A model generated the notes under the pieces. The model was not told where the DNA came from, did no database searches, and saw only the letters and a program-made list of their open reading frames with translations. Below are positions 53,506-64,000 of a DNA stretch of 64,000 nt, one piece after another. This DNA is from Streptomyces erythrochromogenes (lineage in GTDB: Bacteria; Actinomycetota; Actinomycetes; Streptomycetales; Streptomycetaceae): assembly GCF_036170895.1 (NCBI RefSeq), contig NZ_CP108036.1:3348001-3412000 (forward strand), written 5' to 3'. How positions within the stretch are numbered: position 1 is the stretch's first letter; each line of letters starts with the position of its first letter. Both the position numbers and the translations under genes were made by a program.

Positions 53506-54030
53506 GTGACCACCACCGCTGAAAACCAGCAGACCCCCTCGCACTCCCACTCCCACGCCCCCGAGCACACCCCGCGCCTGAACATGGCGAAGCTCGCCCC
53601 CGAGGCCTACAAGGCCGTCCTGGCCCTGGAGATCGCCTCCAAGAAGGGCCTGGATCCGTCCCTCGTCGAGCTCGTCAAGATCCGCGCCTCGCAGGTCAAC
53701 CACTGCGCGTTCTGCCTCGACATGCACACCAAGGACGCGATCGCCGCCGGTGAGAGCGTCGAGCGCATCGTGCAGCTGGGCGCCTGGGAGGAGTCGCGGC
53801 ACTTCTACACCGAGAAGGAGCTCGCGGCGATCGAGCTCACCGAGGCCGTCACCGTCCTGACCGACGGTTTCGTGCCCGACGAGGTGTTCGAGAAGGCCGC
53901 CGCGCACTTCGAGGAGCGCGAGCTGGCCCAGCTGATCACCGTCATCGCGACGATCAACGTGTGGAACCGCTTCGGTGTGACCACCCGCATGGTGCCGGGC
54001 CACTACAAGCCGGGCATGTACAAGGCCTGA
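53506..54030 (+). CDS. Carboxymuconolactone-decarboxylase/AhpD-like protein
   Basis: 174 residues from GTG 53506 (GTG 53497 possible). The N-terminus is His/Ser-rich (SHSHSHAPEH). AhpD core: SLVELVKIRASQVNHCAFCLDMH with redox CxxC (Cys67, Cys70) and Glu56/His74. This kind of protein reduces alkylhydroperoxidase or acts as a peroxidase. TACGGT ends 7 nt before GTG with no Shine-Dalgarno, so probably leaderless. Divergent MocR is the likely regulator. A terminator follows. Confidence 0.9.
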   Translation: MTTTAENQQTPSHSHSHAPEHTPRLNMAKLAPEAYKAVLALEIASKKGLDPSLVELVKIRASQVNHCAFCLDMHTKDAIAAGESVERIVQLGAWEESRHFYTEKELAAIELTEAVTVLTDGFVPDEVFEKAAAHFEERELAQLITVIATINVWNRFGVTTRMVPGHYKPGMYKA

Positions 54031-54109
54031 CCGGAGCCGGAGCCCCATGCCCCGGCCAGGCCCGGCCGGAGGGCCCGCGCCCGGCGCCTGCGGCACGGGC
54101 GGAAGCACG

Positions 54110-54146
54110 CCGAAGCGCCCCGGCCTGATGGGCCGGGGCGCTTCGG
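54110..54146. terminator. Shared terminator of AhpD gene and mdh
   Basis: A perfect 16-bp stem (CCGAAGCGCCCCGGCC / GGCCGGGGCGCTTCGG, 5-nt loop) between the two convergent stops, so it can serve both. Confidence 0.85.
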
Positions 54147-54204
54147 TTCGTACTGGTTGCCGAGGTGGCGGGGGTGTCCGCGCTCCTCGGCGAGGAGCGG
54201 TGGA

Positions 54205-55704
<1,500 letters not shown>

Positions 55705-55718
<14 letters not shown>

Positions 55719-56136
55719 AGCGGACCGCGCTCTCCAGGAACGGGATCTCCAGCAGCGGCCTGGGCTCCATCACCAGCGCGAGCAGCGTGATCGCCACTCC
55801 CAGCAGTCCGTAAGTGATCATGTCGGTGAAGCGGGAGCGCACCGCGAGCATCCCCACCGAGGGCAGCACGCGCCGCAGCACCGCCGCCGCGATCAGGGCC
55901 ACACCGATCACCAGGCACCCGGCCCGGGCCTGCCCGAGCGCGGTGGTCAGCAGCCCCACCGCGGTCGCGGCGAGCACGCTGAGCATCGGCCACTGGCGGG
56001 CGGGCGTGGACACGGCCCCGGGGACGGCGCGGCCGCTCCCCTCGGGGCGGGCCGTGTCCCGCGTGACGGAGGGGAAGCGGCGGGACTTGGCCGCGCCGCT
56101 CCCGTTCACGTGATCGGCGCCCGGTTCAGCGCGCAC
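55705..56136 (-). CDS. DUF3017 small membrane protein
   Basis: 143 residues. The N-terminal ~48 are polar and disordered; then three membrane helices ([57 protein letters not shown]). The GTG start at 56136 lies 11 nt inside the folD stop, so translation is coupled. Found beside folD in many actinobacteria; role unknown. Confidence 0.82.
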
Positions 56137-56986
56137 TGCCGGTCCGCTCCGCCGCCTCGACGACGTTGACGAGCAGCTGGGCGCGGGTCATCGGGCCGAC
56201 CCCGCCCGGGTTCGGCGAGATCCACGCGGCGACCTCGGCGACGCCGGGGTGCACGTCACCGACGATCTTCCCGGCCTCGTCGCGGCTGACACCCACGTCG
56301 AGCACGGCCGCGCCGGGCTTCACGTCCTCGGGCTTGACCAGGTGCGGGACGCCGGCCGCGGCGACGATGATGTCCGCCTGGCGCAGCAGCCCGGAGAGGT
56401 CGCGCGTACCGGTGTGGCACAGCGTGACGGTGGCGTTCTCGGACTTGCGGGTCAGCAGCAGGCCGATGGACCGGCCGACGGTGATCCCGCGGCCGAGGAC
56501 GACGACGTGTGCGCCGTTGATCTCGACACCGTGGTGGCGCAGCAGTTCGACGATCCCGTACGGGGTGCAGGGCAGCGGGCCCGGCTCGTTCAGCACGAGC
56601 CGGCCCAGGGAGGTCGGGTGCAGGCCGTCGGCGTCCTTCAGCGGGTCCATCAGCTCCAGGACCCGGTTGGTGTCGATGCCCTTGGGGAGCGGGAGTTGGA
56701 CGATGTAGCCCGTGCACTGCGGGTTGGCGTTGAGCTCCCGCACGACCTCCTCGATGTCCTCCTGGGAGGCCGTCGCGGGCAGTTCGCGCTGGATGGAGGC
56801 GATGCCGACCTCGGCGCAGTCCTTGTGCTTGCCGTTGACGTACCAGCGGCTGCCCGGATCGTCGCCGACCAGCAGGGTGCCGAGGCCGGGGGTGATGCCC
56901 CGGGCCTTCAGGGCCGCCACACGGGCGGTCAGTTCGGACTTGATCGCGGCCGCGGTGGCCTTGCCATCGAGAATCTGGGCGGTCAT
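56126..56986 (-). CDS. folD: Methylene-THF dehydrogenase / cyclohydrolase
   Basis: 286 residues. The active-site motif [12 protein letters not shown] (catalytic Lys53, Tyr49) and NADP-binding [14 protein letters not shown] are present; PLPKGID is the other conserved region. It converts methylene-THF via methenyl-THF to formyl-THF, the donor for PurN and PurH downstream in the pathway. Overlaps the DUF3017 gene. Unlike glyA, no ZTP aptamer was seen upstream; an inverted repeat at 57056-57072 lies in the leader region. Confidence 0.97.
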   Translation of the reverse strand: MTAQILDGKATAAAIKSELTARVAALKARGITPGLGTLLVGDDPGSRWYVNGKHKDCAEVGIASIQRELPATASQEDIEEVVRELNANPQCTGYIVQLPLPKGIDTNRVLELMDPLKDADGLHPTSLGRLVLNEPGPLPCTPYGIVELLRHHGVEINGAHVVVLGRGITVGRSIGLLLTRKSENATVTLCHTGTRDLSGLLRQADIIVAAAGVPHLVKPEDVKPGAAVLDVGVSRDEAGKIVGDVHPGVAEVAAWISPNPGGVGPMTRAQLLVNVVEAAERTGSAR

Positions 56987-57055
56987 ACCCCCATCCTCCC
57001 GGATGAGGTGGCCCAGGTTCCAGTCAAGGTGCTCGCGGAACCGTAGGGTTCATTG

Positions 57056-57072
57056 CACTTGCACAACAAGTG
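57056..57072. promoter_or_regulatory. Inverted repeat upstream of folD
   Basis: CACTTG-CACAA-CAAGTG, a 6-bp perfect repeat around a 5-nt centre, 70 bp upstream of folD. Candidate operator in the divergent folD/membrane-protein region. Confidence 0.4.
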
Positions 57073-57231
57073 ACCGGCTCGCATGCCAACCAACTGGACA
57101 AGGTCTCGCCGGTCGGACCACGATGAAACGACTGAGTGCCGCGGGCAGTGCCGGGGGGCGGACCGCACCGTGCAGGATTCCTCCGCGCTCATTGCCGTGC
57201 GTCCCCGCACTTCCACGGAGGAACACCCCAG

Positions 57232-57894
57232 ATGAGTTTCGGCGACCCGCACAATCCGTACGGACAGCAGCCGCAGGGCCAGCCCGGCTACGGCTACCCG
57301 CAGCAGGCCCCGCAGGGCATCCCGCCGCAGGGCGGCGGCTACGCCTACCCGCAGCAGGCCCCGCAGGCCTACCCCGGCGGCCCCGCCGGATACCCGGGCG
57401 GCTACCCCGGGGCCCAGATGGAGATGCCGGGCGGGGCGAAGGCCGCTCGCGTCATCCTCTTCGTCATGGGTGCCCTGCAGGCGCTGGGCGGCCTGTTCGT
57501 CATCATCGGCGGTGCCGTGTTCGCCGCGGCGCTCTCGGACTCCTCCAGCTCCTCCGCCGAGGACGCGGGCGCCATCGCGGGCACCGCGGGCGTCGTCCTG
57601 GGCCTCCTGTTCATCGGCTTCTCCCTGTGGCCCATCCTGACCGCGGCCAAGATGGGCAAGGGACGTGGCGGAGTACGCGTCTCCGGCATCATCTACGGCT
57701 CGGTCCAGACCCTCTTCGCCGTTCTCGGCATCCTGCTGAACCTGGTCGCGCTCGGCGCGAGCGAGCACACCACGGGCTCCGGCGGCCTCACCGTCATCTC
57801 CGTGCTGCCGTCCGTGGTCTCCCTCGCCCTCGGCCTCACGATCGTCATCGGCCTCGCCAAGGCCGGGGACTACTTCCGCCGTCCCCAGTACTGA
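57232..57894 (+). CDS. Pro/Gln/Gly-rich multi-pass membrane protein
   Basis: 220 residues. The first ~62 are low complexity with repeated YPQQAPQ and PGGY units. Four membrane helices follow (ARVILFVMGALQALGGLFVIIGG, GTAGVVLGLLFIGFSLWPIL, GSVQTLFAVLGILLNLVAL, VISVLPSVVSLALGLTIVIGL). GGAGG lies ~10 nt before ATG 57232. The family occurs in actinobacteria with no known activity; the tail might bind partners. It is convergent with purH. Confidence 0.78.
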   Translation: MSFGDPHNPYGQQPQGQPGYGYPQQAPQGIPPQGGGYAYPQQAPQAYPGGPAGYPGGYPGAQMEMPGGAKAARVILFVMGALQALGGLFVIIGGAVFAAALSDSSSSSAEDAGAIAGTAGVVLGLLFIGFSLWPILTAAKMGKGRGGVRVSGIIYGSVQTLFAVLGILLNLVALGASEHTTGSGGLTVISVLPSVVSLALGLTIVIGLAKAGDYFRRPQY

Positions 57895-57927
57895 GCCGCC
57901 CCTCCGCCGTGTCGGGGTGGGCCGGAC

Positions 57928-59523
57928 TCAGTGGAAGAAGTGCCGGGTCCCGGTGAAGTACATGGTCACGCCGGCCTTCTGCGCGGCCTCGACGACCTGC
58001 TCGTCACGGACCGAACCGCCCGGCTGGACCACGGCCTTGATGCCCGCGGCGGTCAGGATCTCCAGGCCGTCCGGGAAGGGGAAGAAGGCGTCGGAGGCGG
58101 CGTACGAGCCCTGCGCGCGCTCGGCTCCGGCCCGCTCGACGGCGAGCTTCGCCGAGTCGACGCGGTTGACCTGGCCCATGCCGACGCCGACCGAGGCGCC
58201 GTCCTTGGCGAGCAGGATCGCGTTCGACTTGACGGCCCGGCAGGCCCGCCACGCGAAGGCCAGCTCGGCGAGCTCCGCCGGGGACAGGGCGTCGCCGGTG
58301 GCCAGCGTCCAGTTGGCCGGGTCGTCGCCCTCGGCCTGGAAGAGGTCGCTCTGCTGGAGCAGCGCACCGCCGCTGATGGGCTTGAGGTCGCCCGGCTGGT
58401 GCGGGGTGCCGTCCACCTTCAGGACGCGGATGTTCTTCTTCTTCGCCAGGACCTCGACCGCGCCGTCCTCGTAGGCGGGGGCGGCGATGACCTCGGTGAA
58501 GATCTCCGCGACCTGCTCGGCGAGCTCGACGGTCACCGGGCGGTTGACGGCGATGACACCGCCGAACGCCGACAGCGGGTCGCAGGCGTGCGCCTTGCGG
58601 TGGGCGGCGGCGACGTCCGCGCCGACGGCGATCCCGCACGGGTTGGCGTGCTTGATGATCGCGACGCACGGCTCTTCGTGGTCGTAGGCGGCGCGCCGCG
58701 CGGCCTCGGTGTCCACGTAGTTGTTGAAGGACATCTCCTTGCCGTGCAGCTGCTCGGCGTTGGCGAGCCCGCCCGGCTGGCCGTCCGTGTAGAGGGCGGC
58801 GGCCTGGTGCGGGTTCTCGCCGTAGCGCAGGGTGGACTTGCGCTCCCAGGCGCCGGCGAGGAACTCGGGCAGCGCGCCCTCCTCGCCCTCCGGGGCGTAC
58901 GCGTTCGTGAACCAGGAGGCGACGGCCACGTCGTAGGCGGCGGTGTGCTGGAAGGCCTCGGCCGCCAGCCGCTTGCGGGCGGTGAGGTCGAAGCCGCCGC
59001 CCTGGGCCGCGGCGATCACGTCGGCGTACCGCTCGGGGCTGGTGACCACGGCGACCGACGGGTGGTTCTTGGCGGCGGCGCGGACCATCGACGGACCGCC
59101 GATGTCGATCTGCTCGACGCACTCGTCCTCGGTGGCACCCGACTGGACGGTGGCCAGGAACGGGTACAGGTTGACGACGACGAGGTCGAAGGGCTCGACG
59201 CCCAGCTCGGCGAGCTGGTTGCGGTGGTCCTCCAGACGCAGGTCGGCGAGGATGCCGGCGTGCACGCGCGGGTGCAGGGTCTTGACCCGGCCGTCGAGGC
59301 ACTCGGGGAAGCCGGTCAGCTCCTCCACCTTGGTGACGGGCACCCCGGCGGCGGCGATCTTCGAGGCGGTGGAGCCCGTGGAGACGAGCGCGACGCCCGC
59401 CTCGTGCAGGCCGCGGGCCAGCTCTTCCAGTCCCGTCTTGTCGTAGACGCTGATGAGCGCACGACGGATCGGCCGCTGGGTCGTGGTCGGGTCGTTGCTC
59501 GCTGCGGTGTCTGCGGCGGTCAC
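57928..59523 (-). CDS. purH: Bifunctional AICAR formyltransferase / IMP cyclohydrolase
   Basis: 531 residues, full length. The N-terminal MGS-like IMP cyclohydrolase half ([24 protein letters not shown]) and the C-terminal AICAR formyltransferase half ([16 protein letters not shown] [24 protein letters not shown]) carry out the last two steps of purine synthesis. GTG 59523 overlaps the purN stop by 4 nt (GTGA). It uses formyl-THF from the folate enzymes encoded nearby. Confidence 0.98.
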   Translation of the reverse strand: MTAADTAASNDPTTTQRPIRRALISVYDKTGLEELARGLHEAGVALVSTGSTASKIAAAGVPVTKVEELTGFPECLDGRVKTLHPRVHAGILADLRLEDHRNQLAELGVEPFDLVVVNLYPFLATVQSGATEDECVEQIDIGGPSMVRAAAKNHPSVAVVTSPERYADVIAAAQGGGFDLTARKRLAAEAFQHTAAYDVAVASWFTNAYAPEGEEGALPEFLAGAWERKSTLRYGENPHQAAALYTDGQPGGLANAEQLHGKEMSFNNYVDTEAARRAAYDHEEPCVAIIKHANPCGIAVGADVAAAHRKAHACDPLSAFGGVIAVNRPVTVELAEQVAEIFTEVIAAPAYEDGAVEVLAKKKNIRVLKVDGTPHQPGDLKPISGGALLQQSDLFQAEGDDPANWTLATGDALSPAELAELAFAWRACRAVKSNAILLAKDGASVGVGMGQVNRVDSAKLAVERAGAERAQGSYAASDAFFPFPDGLEILTAAGIKAVVQPGGSVRDEQVVEAAQKAGVTMYFTGTRHFFH

Positions 59524-60143
59524 TGGATTGTTACCTTTCGTCCCTCAATGCGGTAGCCGTGCCGGGCCAGGCGCCCCACGACATCGACGAGCAGCTGTCG
59601 CTCGACTTCCTTGATGCGCTCATGGAGAGCGGCTTCGTCGTCCTCGTCCCGGACCTCGACCACACCCTGGGCGATGATCGGACCGGTGTCCACGCCGCTG
59701 TCCACGAAGTGGACCGTGCAGCCCGTGACCTTCGCGCCGTAGGCGAGCGCGTCCCGCACGCCGTGCGCTCCGGGGAAGGAGGGGAGGAGGGCGGGGTGGG
59801 TGTTGATGAACCGGCCGCCGAAGCGGTCGATGAACTCCTTGCCCACGATCTTCATGAAACCGGCCGACACGACGAGGTCGGGCGCGTGCGCGTCGGTCGC
59901 CGCGGTGAGGGCGGCGTCCCACTCGGCGCGGCTCCCGTAGTCCTTCACCGGGCAGACGAAGGTGGGGATCCCGGCCTTCTCCGCCCGCTCCAGGCCGACG
60001 ATGTCCGCCCGGTCGGCTCCCACGGCGACGACTTCGGCACCGAAGCCCTCGGGTCCGCCGGGATGGGCGTCGATGGCGTCGAGCAGGGCCTGGAGGTTGG
60101 TGCCGGAACCGGAGACCAGCACGACCAGGCGGGAGGCGGCCAT
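59520..60143 (-). CDS. purN: Phosphoribosylglycinamide formyltransferase
   Basis: 207 residues. GSGTNLQAL (12-20) binds phosphate; [16 protein letters not shown] contains the catalytic Asn and His; DTGPII contains the catalytic Asp. It transfers formyl from 10-formyl-THF to GAR. ATG 60143 follows an AAAGGG stretch. First gene of purNH. The leader carries two direct repeats TCGTATG (forward catacga at 60189 and 60224), a possible regulatory element. Confidence 0.97.
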   Translation of the reverse strand: MAASRLVVLVSGSGTNLQALLDAIDAHPGGPEGFGAEVVAVGADRADIVGLERAEKAGIPTFVCPVKDYGSRAEWDAALTAATDAHAPDLVVSAGFMKIVGKEFIDRFGGRFINTHPALLPSFPGAHGVRDALAYGAKVTGCTVHFVDSGVDTGPIIAQGVVEVRDEDDEAALHERIKEVERQLLVDVVGRLARHGYRIEGRKVTIQ

Positions 60144-60387
60144 GGGAGGCCCTTTCTCGCGGAATTGCGGTGTTCGTCTTTGTGTGGTCATACGAAACTT
60201 CGGGGTACCGATATACGGGGAACCATACGAAGGCGCCGACCGCCTGCAACGATACCGGCACACCGGACGGCCCCCGAGGGACGGGGGGACGGGCGGGCGG
60301 TAGCGTCTGGCGTACAAGCCGCAAACTGGCCTCACCTCGCCTCGATGTCCTCGTGACGTCCATGACACAGGGGAAGTAACACACCCG

Positions 60388-60975
60388 ATGCCGGACCGCC
60401 GTCAGCCCGACTCCCCCACCGACGACAACCCCTTCGCGGCCCCGCCGGAGGGCCGGCCCGACCAGCCGTGGCAGCCGCGCAGCGGTGGCGACGACGGCGG
60501 GAACGGCGACGGGAACGGCCCTGGGGACTCGGGCGGGCAGCGCGGCCCGGCGCGCTGGGACCCGACGGACCCGATCCAGCGCCGCGCCCGCTACGCACTG
60601 CTGGCGGGCATGTGGGGCTTCTTCTTCGGGATCTTCGGAATTCCGTCGGTCGGCCTGCTGCTGGGCGTGCTCGCCCTGTACTGGGGGATCAGCGCGCTGC
60701 GCGGCAAGCCGGCCGCGACGGTCGGTGAGCCGGGCGCCCCGAAGGGCCTGGACGCCCTGGGCCCGGCGGCCCGACCGCAGCGCACGGCGGCGGTGAGCGG
60801 CCTGGTCACCGCCTCGCTGGCGATCCTGCTGGCCATGAGCACGTACGCACTGCAGCTCGCGTACAAGGACTTCTACGTCTGCCGCGACGACGCCCTCACC
60901 AAGACGGCGGAACTCCAGTGCAACACCCTCCTCCCGGACAACTTCGTCGGCAAGGTCCTGAAGGTCCCCCAGTAG
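60388..60975 (+). CDS. DUF4190-like membrane protein
   Basis: 195 residues. A disordered acidic N-terminus (~65 residues, GGDDGGNGDGNGPGD) is followed by two membrane helices (ALLAGMWGFFFGIFGIPSVGLLLGVLAL and AVSGLVTASLAILLAMSTYAL), then a short tail with two Cys (YVCRDDALTKTAELQC). The Cys pair could form a disulfide outside. AGGGGAAG lies upstream of ATG 60388. Function unknown. Divergent from purN. Confidence 0.78.
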   Translation: MPDRRQPDSPTDDNPFAAPPEGRPDQPWQPRSGGDDGGNGDGNGPGDSGGQRGPARWDPTDPIQRRARYALLAGMWGFFFGIFGIPSVGLLLGVLALYWGISALRGKPAATVGEPGAPKGLDALGPAARPQRTAAVSGLVTASLAILLAMSTYALQLAYKDFYVCRDDALTKTAELQCNTLLPDNFVGKVLKVPQ

Positions 60976-61033
60976 CCGTTCCGGCCTCGCCGGCGGGTGG
61001 GGCTCGGGAGCCCGGCGTCGGAGCCCCTTTCTT

Positions 61034-61083
61034 CACGCCCCGCCGACGTTCGCGGCGCGGGGGCTCGGGGGCGGAGGCCCCGC
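61034..61083. repeat. Dispersed intergenic repeat, copy 3 (diverged)
   Basis: CACGCCCCGCCGACG, CGCGGCGCGGGGG, CTCGGGGGCGGAGGCCCC. It follows the pattern of the copies at 46733 and 51984, with more changes, between two convergent genes. Confidence 0.55.
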
Positions 61084-61099
61084 AACGGCCCCGCGCCGG

Positions 61100-62701
61100 C
61101 TAGGCCGGCGGCTTCCGCCGGGCCAGCACCCGTACCCCGATCACCGGCGGCGGCCCGGGCGGAACCGGCGGTGCCACCGGAGCCGGGCCCGGGCCCGGGC
61201 GAAGGTCCAGCCCCGCCACCACGGTCACCGCCCGACGCGCCCGCACCGCAGGTGCCGCAGGTGCCGCAGGTGCCGAAGCCGCCGGAACCGCCGGAGGCCC
61301 CAGAGGCACCAGAGGCGCCGGCTCGGGAACGATCTCCGGAACCAGCGTCCCCGCCGCCTTCCGCATCGCCTCCCACCGCAGCTCCCGCACCCCGCTGTCG
61401 TGCCAGCCGTCGTCCACCGGAGCATCCGCGTCCACCGCGACCGGCCCTTCCGCCGGGCGGTAGCGCCATGCGTGCACCCCCACCGCCACCGGCACGGCCA
61501 GCACCAGCGTCCACGCGAAGGCCGCCGCACCCGTGGCCCACCACACCGGCCCGAACTCGGCCAGCCTCCGCGAGCCCAGCGGCCCCGCCGAGACCGCCGC
61601 GAGCCCGGCCATCGCCACGCCGCACACCAGCGCCCCGAGGGCCGCCGTGAGCGCGGTCTCCCCGTACGAGACCTCGCGCGCCCGGCGTACCGCGAACCAG
61701 CCCACCGCCAGCCCCGCGACCACCGGCACCCCGGCGGCGGCCCAGGTCAGCGGGGTGCCCGGCCCCGCGGCCGGGAGGGCCTCCAGCAGCGGGAACCGGG
61801 GCAGCGCGGGCGCGCCCGCGAAGCCCAGCGGGGTGGCCGTCACCTCGGCGCCGAGGGCGAAGCCGGGGCCGAGGGCGTAGGCCGCTCCCCAGACCATGGC
61901 GTTCGGGATCAGGGCGAGCGCGAGCAGCAGGACCGCGAACCGGCCCGACCACACCCCGGTCAGCGAAAGGAACGAGGCCTGGACCTGCGCGCCGTGCCAG
62001 GCGAGCGAGGCGCCGACGAGCAGCGCTCCACCGCCCAGGAGCACCAGGGCGCCGCCCGCGCCCGCCCGCAGCGCCAGCGCGTAGCGCGGGCGCACGAACC
62101 CCCTCCGTACGCCCCCCGGCAGCCAGTTCGGCAGCGGCCCGAGCGGCCGCCCCTTGGCTCCCCACACCCCGCCGGCGGCGGCCAGCACGGCGACCAGCGG
62201 GACGTGCCAGGCGGCGCTGATCGGGTCGGCCGGCATCGGGCCGCCGGCGGCGTACACCGTGGCGAACGCCCCGACGGCGAGGTATCCGCAGAGCACGGCC
62301 GAGAACACCGCCGTCGCGGGCAGCACCTCCTCGTCCTCCTCGTCGGAAGCGCCGCCCAGCCGGGCGGCCCGCCGCATGAGCAGGACGGGCAGCGCGACGA
62401 GCAGCAGCGGTGTCACACCAACGGGTGCAGGGACGCCGGAAAGCGTCTCGTACCGCAGCAGTTCGGTCCCGTGGGCGAGCAGCCACAGCCCGGCGGCGAG
62501 GTGCAGGGCCCCGCCGGGACCGCTGTCGGGATAGGGGGAACTGATCCACAGGACGATGACGAGCACGGCGAGGAAGCCGAGCCCGAGTCCGGCCGCCACG
62601 GCGCCGCCCACCACGCATGCGGCGGCGGCCGGCGAACGCCGCCGCACGCCGGCTCGCGGGGCCGCCGACAACCGGGTCCCGCGTTCGGTCACTTGGGTCA
62701 C
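61100..62701 (-). CDS. PerM/DUF6350-type multi-pass membrane protein
   Basis: 533 residues from GTG 62701 (VTQVTERG). About ten membrane helices; early part [40 protein letters not shown] matches the cell-division protein PerM/DUF6350 family. The C-terminal ~110 residues are cytosolic and Pro/Ala-rich ([21 protein letters not shown]). No enzymatic motif. It may relate to division or envelope function in actinobacteria. Adjacent to purNH across a DUF4190-like gene. Confidence 0.8.
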   Translation of the reverse strand: MTQVTERGTRLSAAPRAGVRRRSPAAAACVVGGAVAAGLGLGFLAVLVIVLWISSPYPDSGPGGALHLAAGLWLLAHGTELLRYETLSGVPAPVGVTPLLLVALPVLLMRRAARLGGASDEEDEEVLPATAVFSAVLCGYLAVGAFATVYAAGGPMPADPISAAWHVPLVAVLAAAGGVWGAKGRPLGPLPNWLPGGVRRGFVRPRYALALRAGAGGALVLLGGGALLVGASLAWHGAQVQASFLSLTGVWSGRFAVLLLALALIPNAMVWGAAYALGPGFALGAEVTATPLGFAGAPALPRFPLLEALPAAGPGTPLTWAAAGVPVVAGLAVGWFAVRRAREVSYGETALTAALGALVCGVAMAGLAAVSAGPLGSRRLAEFGPVWWATGAAAFAWTLVLAVPVAVGVHAWRYRPAEGPVAVDADAPVDDGWHDSGVRELRWEAMRKAAGTLVPEIVPEPAPLVPLGPPAVPAASAPAAPAAPAVRARRAVTVVAGLDLRPGPGPAPVAPPVPPGPPPVIGVRVLARRKPPA

Positions 62702-62820
62702 CCCGCCATGGTGCCAACGACACGCGCTATGGGCGGGTAACAGGCGAATGTCCGTGGTGTCGCCCAATATACGTTTATGTACTTTATTGCTCAGGGCTGC
62801 CGGGTCGCGGGGAGTGTGGG

Positions 62821-64000
62821 ATGACACGAAGCGTCGAGGACCTGCCCACCCCGCAGGAGCGCCGAAGACTGCGCGAAGCCGCGGAACTGACGCTCGATGA
62901 GGTCGCGGCGGCCGTGGGCGTCACCGTGGCGACGGTCCGGCACTGGGAGTCCGGGCGCACGAACCCGCGCGGCCGCAAGCACGACATGTACGCGCGGTTC
63001 CTCGACGGCCTCTCCGCGCTGCCGGTGGCCGCGGACACGACCGGGCCGCCGGACCGGGCCGACCGGGCCGACTCTGCCGACCCGTTGCTGGTGGCGGTGG
63101 CGGTGGCGCCCGGTGCCGGAGCCGAGGCCGGGGCCGGGGCCGGGGCCGGGGCCGGGGCCGGGGGAAGCCCGGCCGCCCCGGACGGGGCCGCGGTCACCAC
63201 CGACGTCCCCGACACCGGCAGCAGCGCGAACGGAGCCGTCACCCGACCGGCCGTACGTCACGTCCACGGACCGGCCGACGCCTTCGACACCCTGTACGAC
63301 CGGGCCGCACCCGTCCTCGCCCTGCAGGCCTACCTGCTCACCGGCCGCCGCGCCCTCGCCCTGGAGGCCGTGCACCGGGCCTTCACCCGGGCCTGGGACC
63401 AGTGGCCCGAGGTGGCCGCCGACCCGGACCCGGAGAGCTGGGTGCGTGCGATCGCGTACGAGTACGCGCTCTCCCCCTGGCACCGGTTCCGGCGCGCCCA
63501 TCGCAGACCCGACCGGCCCCCCGCCGATCCCGCCGACCGGATCCTGCTCGACGCCCTGCTCGCCCTGTCGCGGATCCACCGCCGAACCGTCCTGCTCTAC
63601 GACGGCGTCGGCCTCGACCTGCCCGACACCGCCGCCGAGACGGAAGCCACCACCCTCGCCGCCGGCAACCGCATCCTGCACGCCCACGCCGACCTCGCCG
63701 CCCGGATCCCCGAACTGGCCGACGTACCGGTCGAGAAGCAGTCCGCGGCGCTGCGGGAGCGGCTCGTCGCACTGCGGCCGCCGTTCCCGCTCGACCCGCG
63801 CCCGGCGGCGGCGGTCCGCGGCGGCGGCGAGCGGCGCGGCCGACAGTGGACCCGGGCGACGCTCGGCCTGACCGCGATGATCACGGCCGCCACCGCCTAC
63901 ACGGCGACGACGGCGCCCACCCGGTACGACCCCCCGCCGGCACCCGGCGAGAGCGTGACCGGGGTGCCGGCGCTCAGCGGCCCGCAGCAGCTCACCGAAC
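62821..64000 (+). CDS. XRE-HTH / sigma-like / membrane chimera, 3' end outside window
   Basis: At least 393 codons, open at the right edge. Residues ~12-55 are an XRE HTH ([33 protein letters not shown]). A Gly-Ala repeat stretch (GAGAGAG) is encoded by GGCCGG hexamers at 63126-63161. Residues ~150-280 read [42 protein letters not shown]...[23 protein letters not shown], similar to ECF sigma regions 2 and 4. A predicted membrane helix near 350-370 ([19 protein letters not shown]) follows. GGGAG precedes ATG 62821. Confidence 0.75.
   Translation, partial: MTRSVEDLPTPQERRRLREAAELTLDEVAAAVGVTVATVRHWESGRTNPRGRKHDMYARFLDGLSALPVAADTTGPPDRADRADSADPLLVAVAVAPGAGAEAGAGAGAGAGAGGSPAAPDGAAVTTDVPDTGSSANGAVTRPAVRHVHGPADAFDTLYDRAAPVLALQAYLLTGRRALALEAVHRAFTRAWDQWPEVAADPDPESWVRAIAYEYALSPWHRFRRAHRRPDRPPADPADRILLDALLALSRIHRRTVLLYDGVGLDLPDTAAETEATTLAAGNRILHAHADLAARIPELADVPVEKQSAALRERLVALRPPFPLDPRPAAAVRGGGERRGRQWTRATLGLTAMITAATAYTATTAPTRYDPPPAPGESVTGVPALSGPQQLTE
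63126..63161. repeat. GGCCGG hexamer repeat x6 inside the chimera gene
   Basis: Six exact copies of GGCCGG encode an Ala-Gly run. Unit length is a multiple of three, so copy-number change would alter linker length without shifting the frame. Confidence 0.85.

Noticed and set aside
56987..57050. ZTP aptamer upstream of folD
   Set aside because: GACTGG and CTGGGC-like words occur next to each other, but the intervening hairpin and spacing of the aptamer are missing.

Overview
This is a very GC-rich, gene-dense actinobacterial window. The codon bias, frequent GTG starts, genes without Shine-Dalgarno sequences and gene content all point to Streptomyces. Gene order resembles the chromosomal core of S. 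coelicolor from about SCO4901 down to SCO4810; this is from memory and was not checked. I saw no insertion sequence, prophage, CRISPR array, tRNA or rRNA.

Layout. 0-18 kb is a nucleoside salvage block: adenosine deaminase, thymidine phosphorylase, cytidine deaminase, a BMP-type ABC nucleoside importer and its lipoprotein. Four promoters there share the palindrome CTACGCGCGTAG or a near match, which suggests one unlinked regulator. Interspersed are a LuxR-type regulator, a LysR/MFS pair, an L,D-transpeptidase, and an MFS exporter divergent from a SigG-like sigma factor across an array of MarR-like palindromes. 17.6-26 kb holds an M20 amidohydrolase and a nonulosonic-acid surface-glycan locus: a single-frame NeuA-NeuB ORF, three atypical glycosyltransferases and a GT2 enzyme. 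The comparable S. coelicolor locus has been linked to a Kdn-containing teichulosonic acid. 26-32 kb has a LysE exporter, a B12-domainless acyl-CoA mutase large subunit, a second L,D-transpeptidase, an ECF sigma factor with a membrane partner, and OHCU decarboxylase.

32-46 kb contains the sdhCDAB operon and several conserved small membrane proteins. It also has a three-gene unit with a TetR regulator whose likely operators (TTGAAC-N2-GTTCAA) flank the promoter, an orphan peptide-binding protein, a membrane metallophosphoesterase, a D,D-carboxypeptidase and a BrkB/YihY protein. 45-64 kb carries housekeeping metabolism: trpS, glyA behind a ZTP riboswitch candidate, rocD, mdh, folD, purN-purH. 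It also has a glutathionylspermidine-synthase-like/lipoprotein pair, a DMT transporter, a MocR regulator divergent from an AhpD-like protein, a LysR relic, a PerM-like membrane protein and, at the right edge, an XRE/sigma-like/membrane chimera.

The glyA, folD and purNH genes fit together as one-carbon and purine synthesis, with ZTP sensing linking them. The nucleoside block recycles purines and pyrimidines. Sdh and Mdh are TCA-cycle steps. The least explained parts are the glycan locus (fused NeuA-NeuB without a visible SAF domain), the shared nucleoside operator, the ABC ATPase without a standard start codon, the in-frame extension behind the YihY amber stop, and the right-end chimera.
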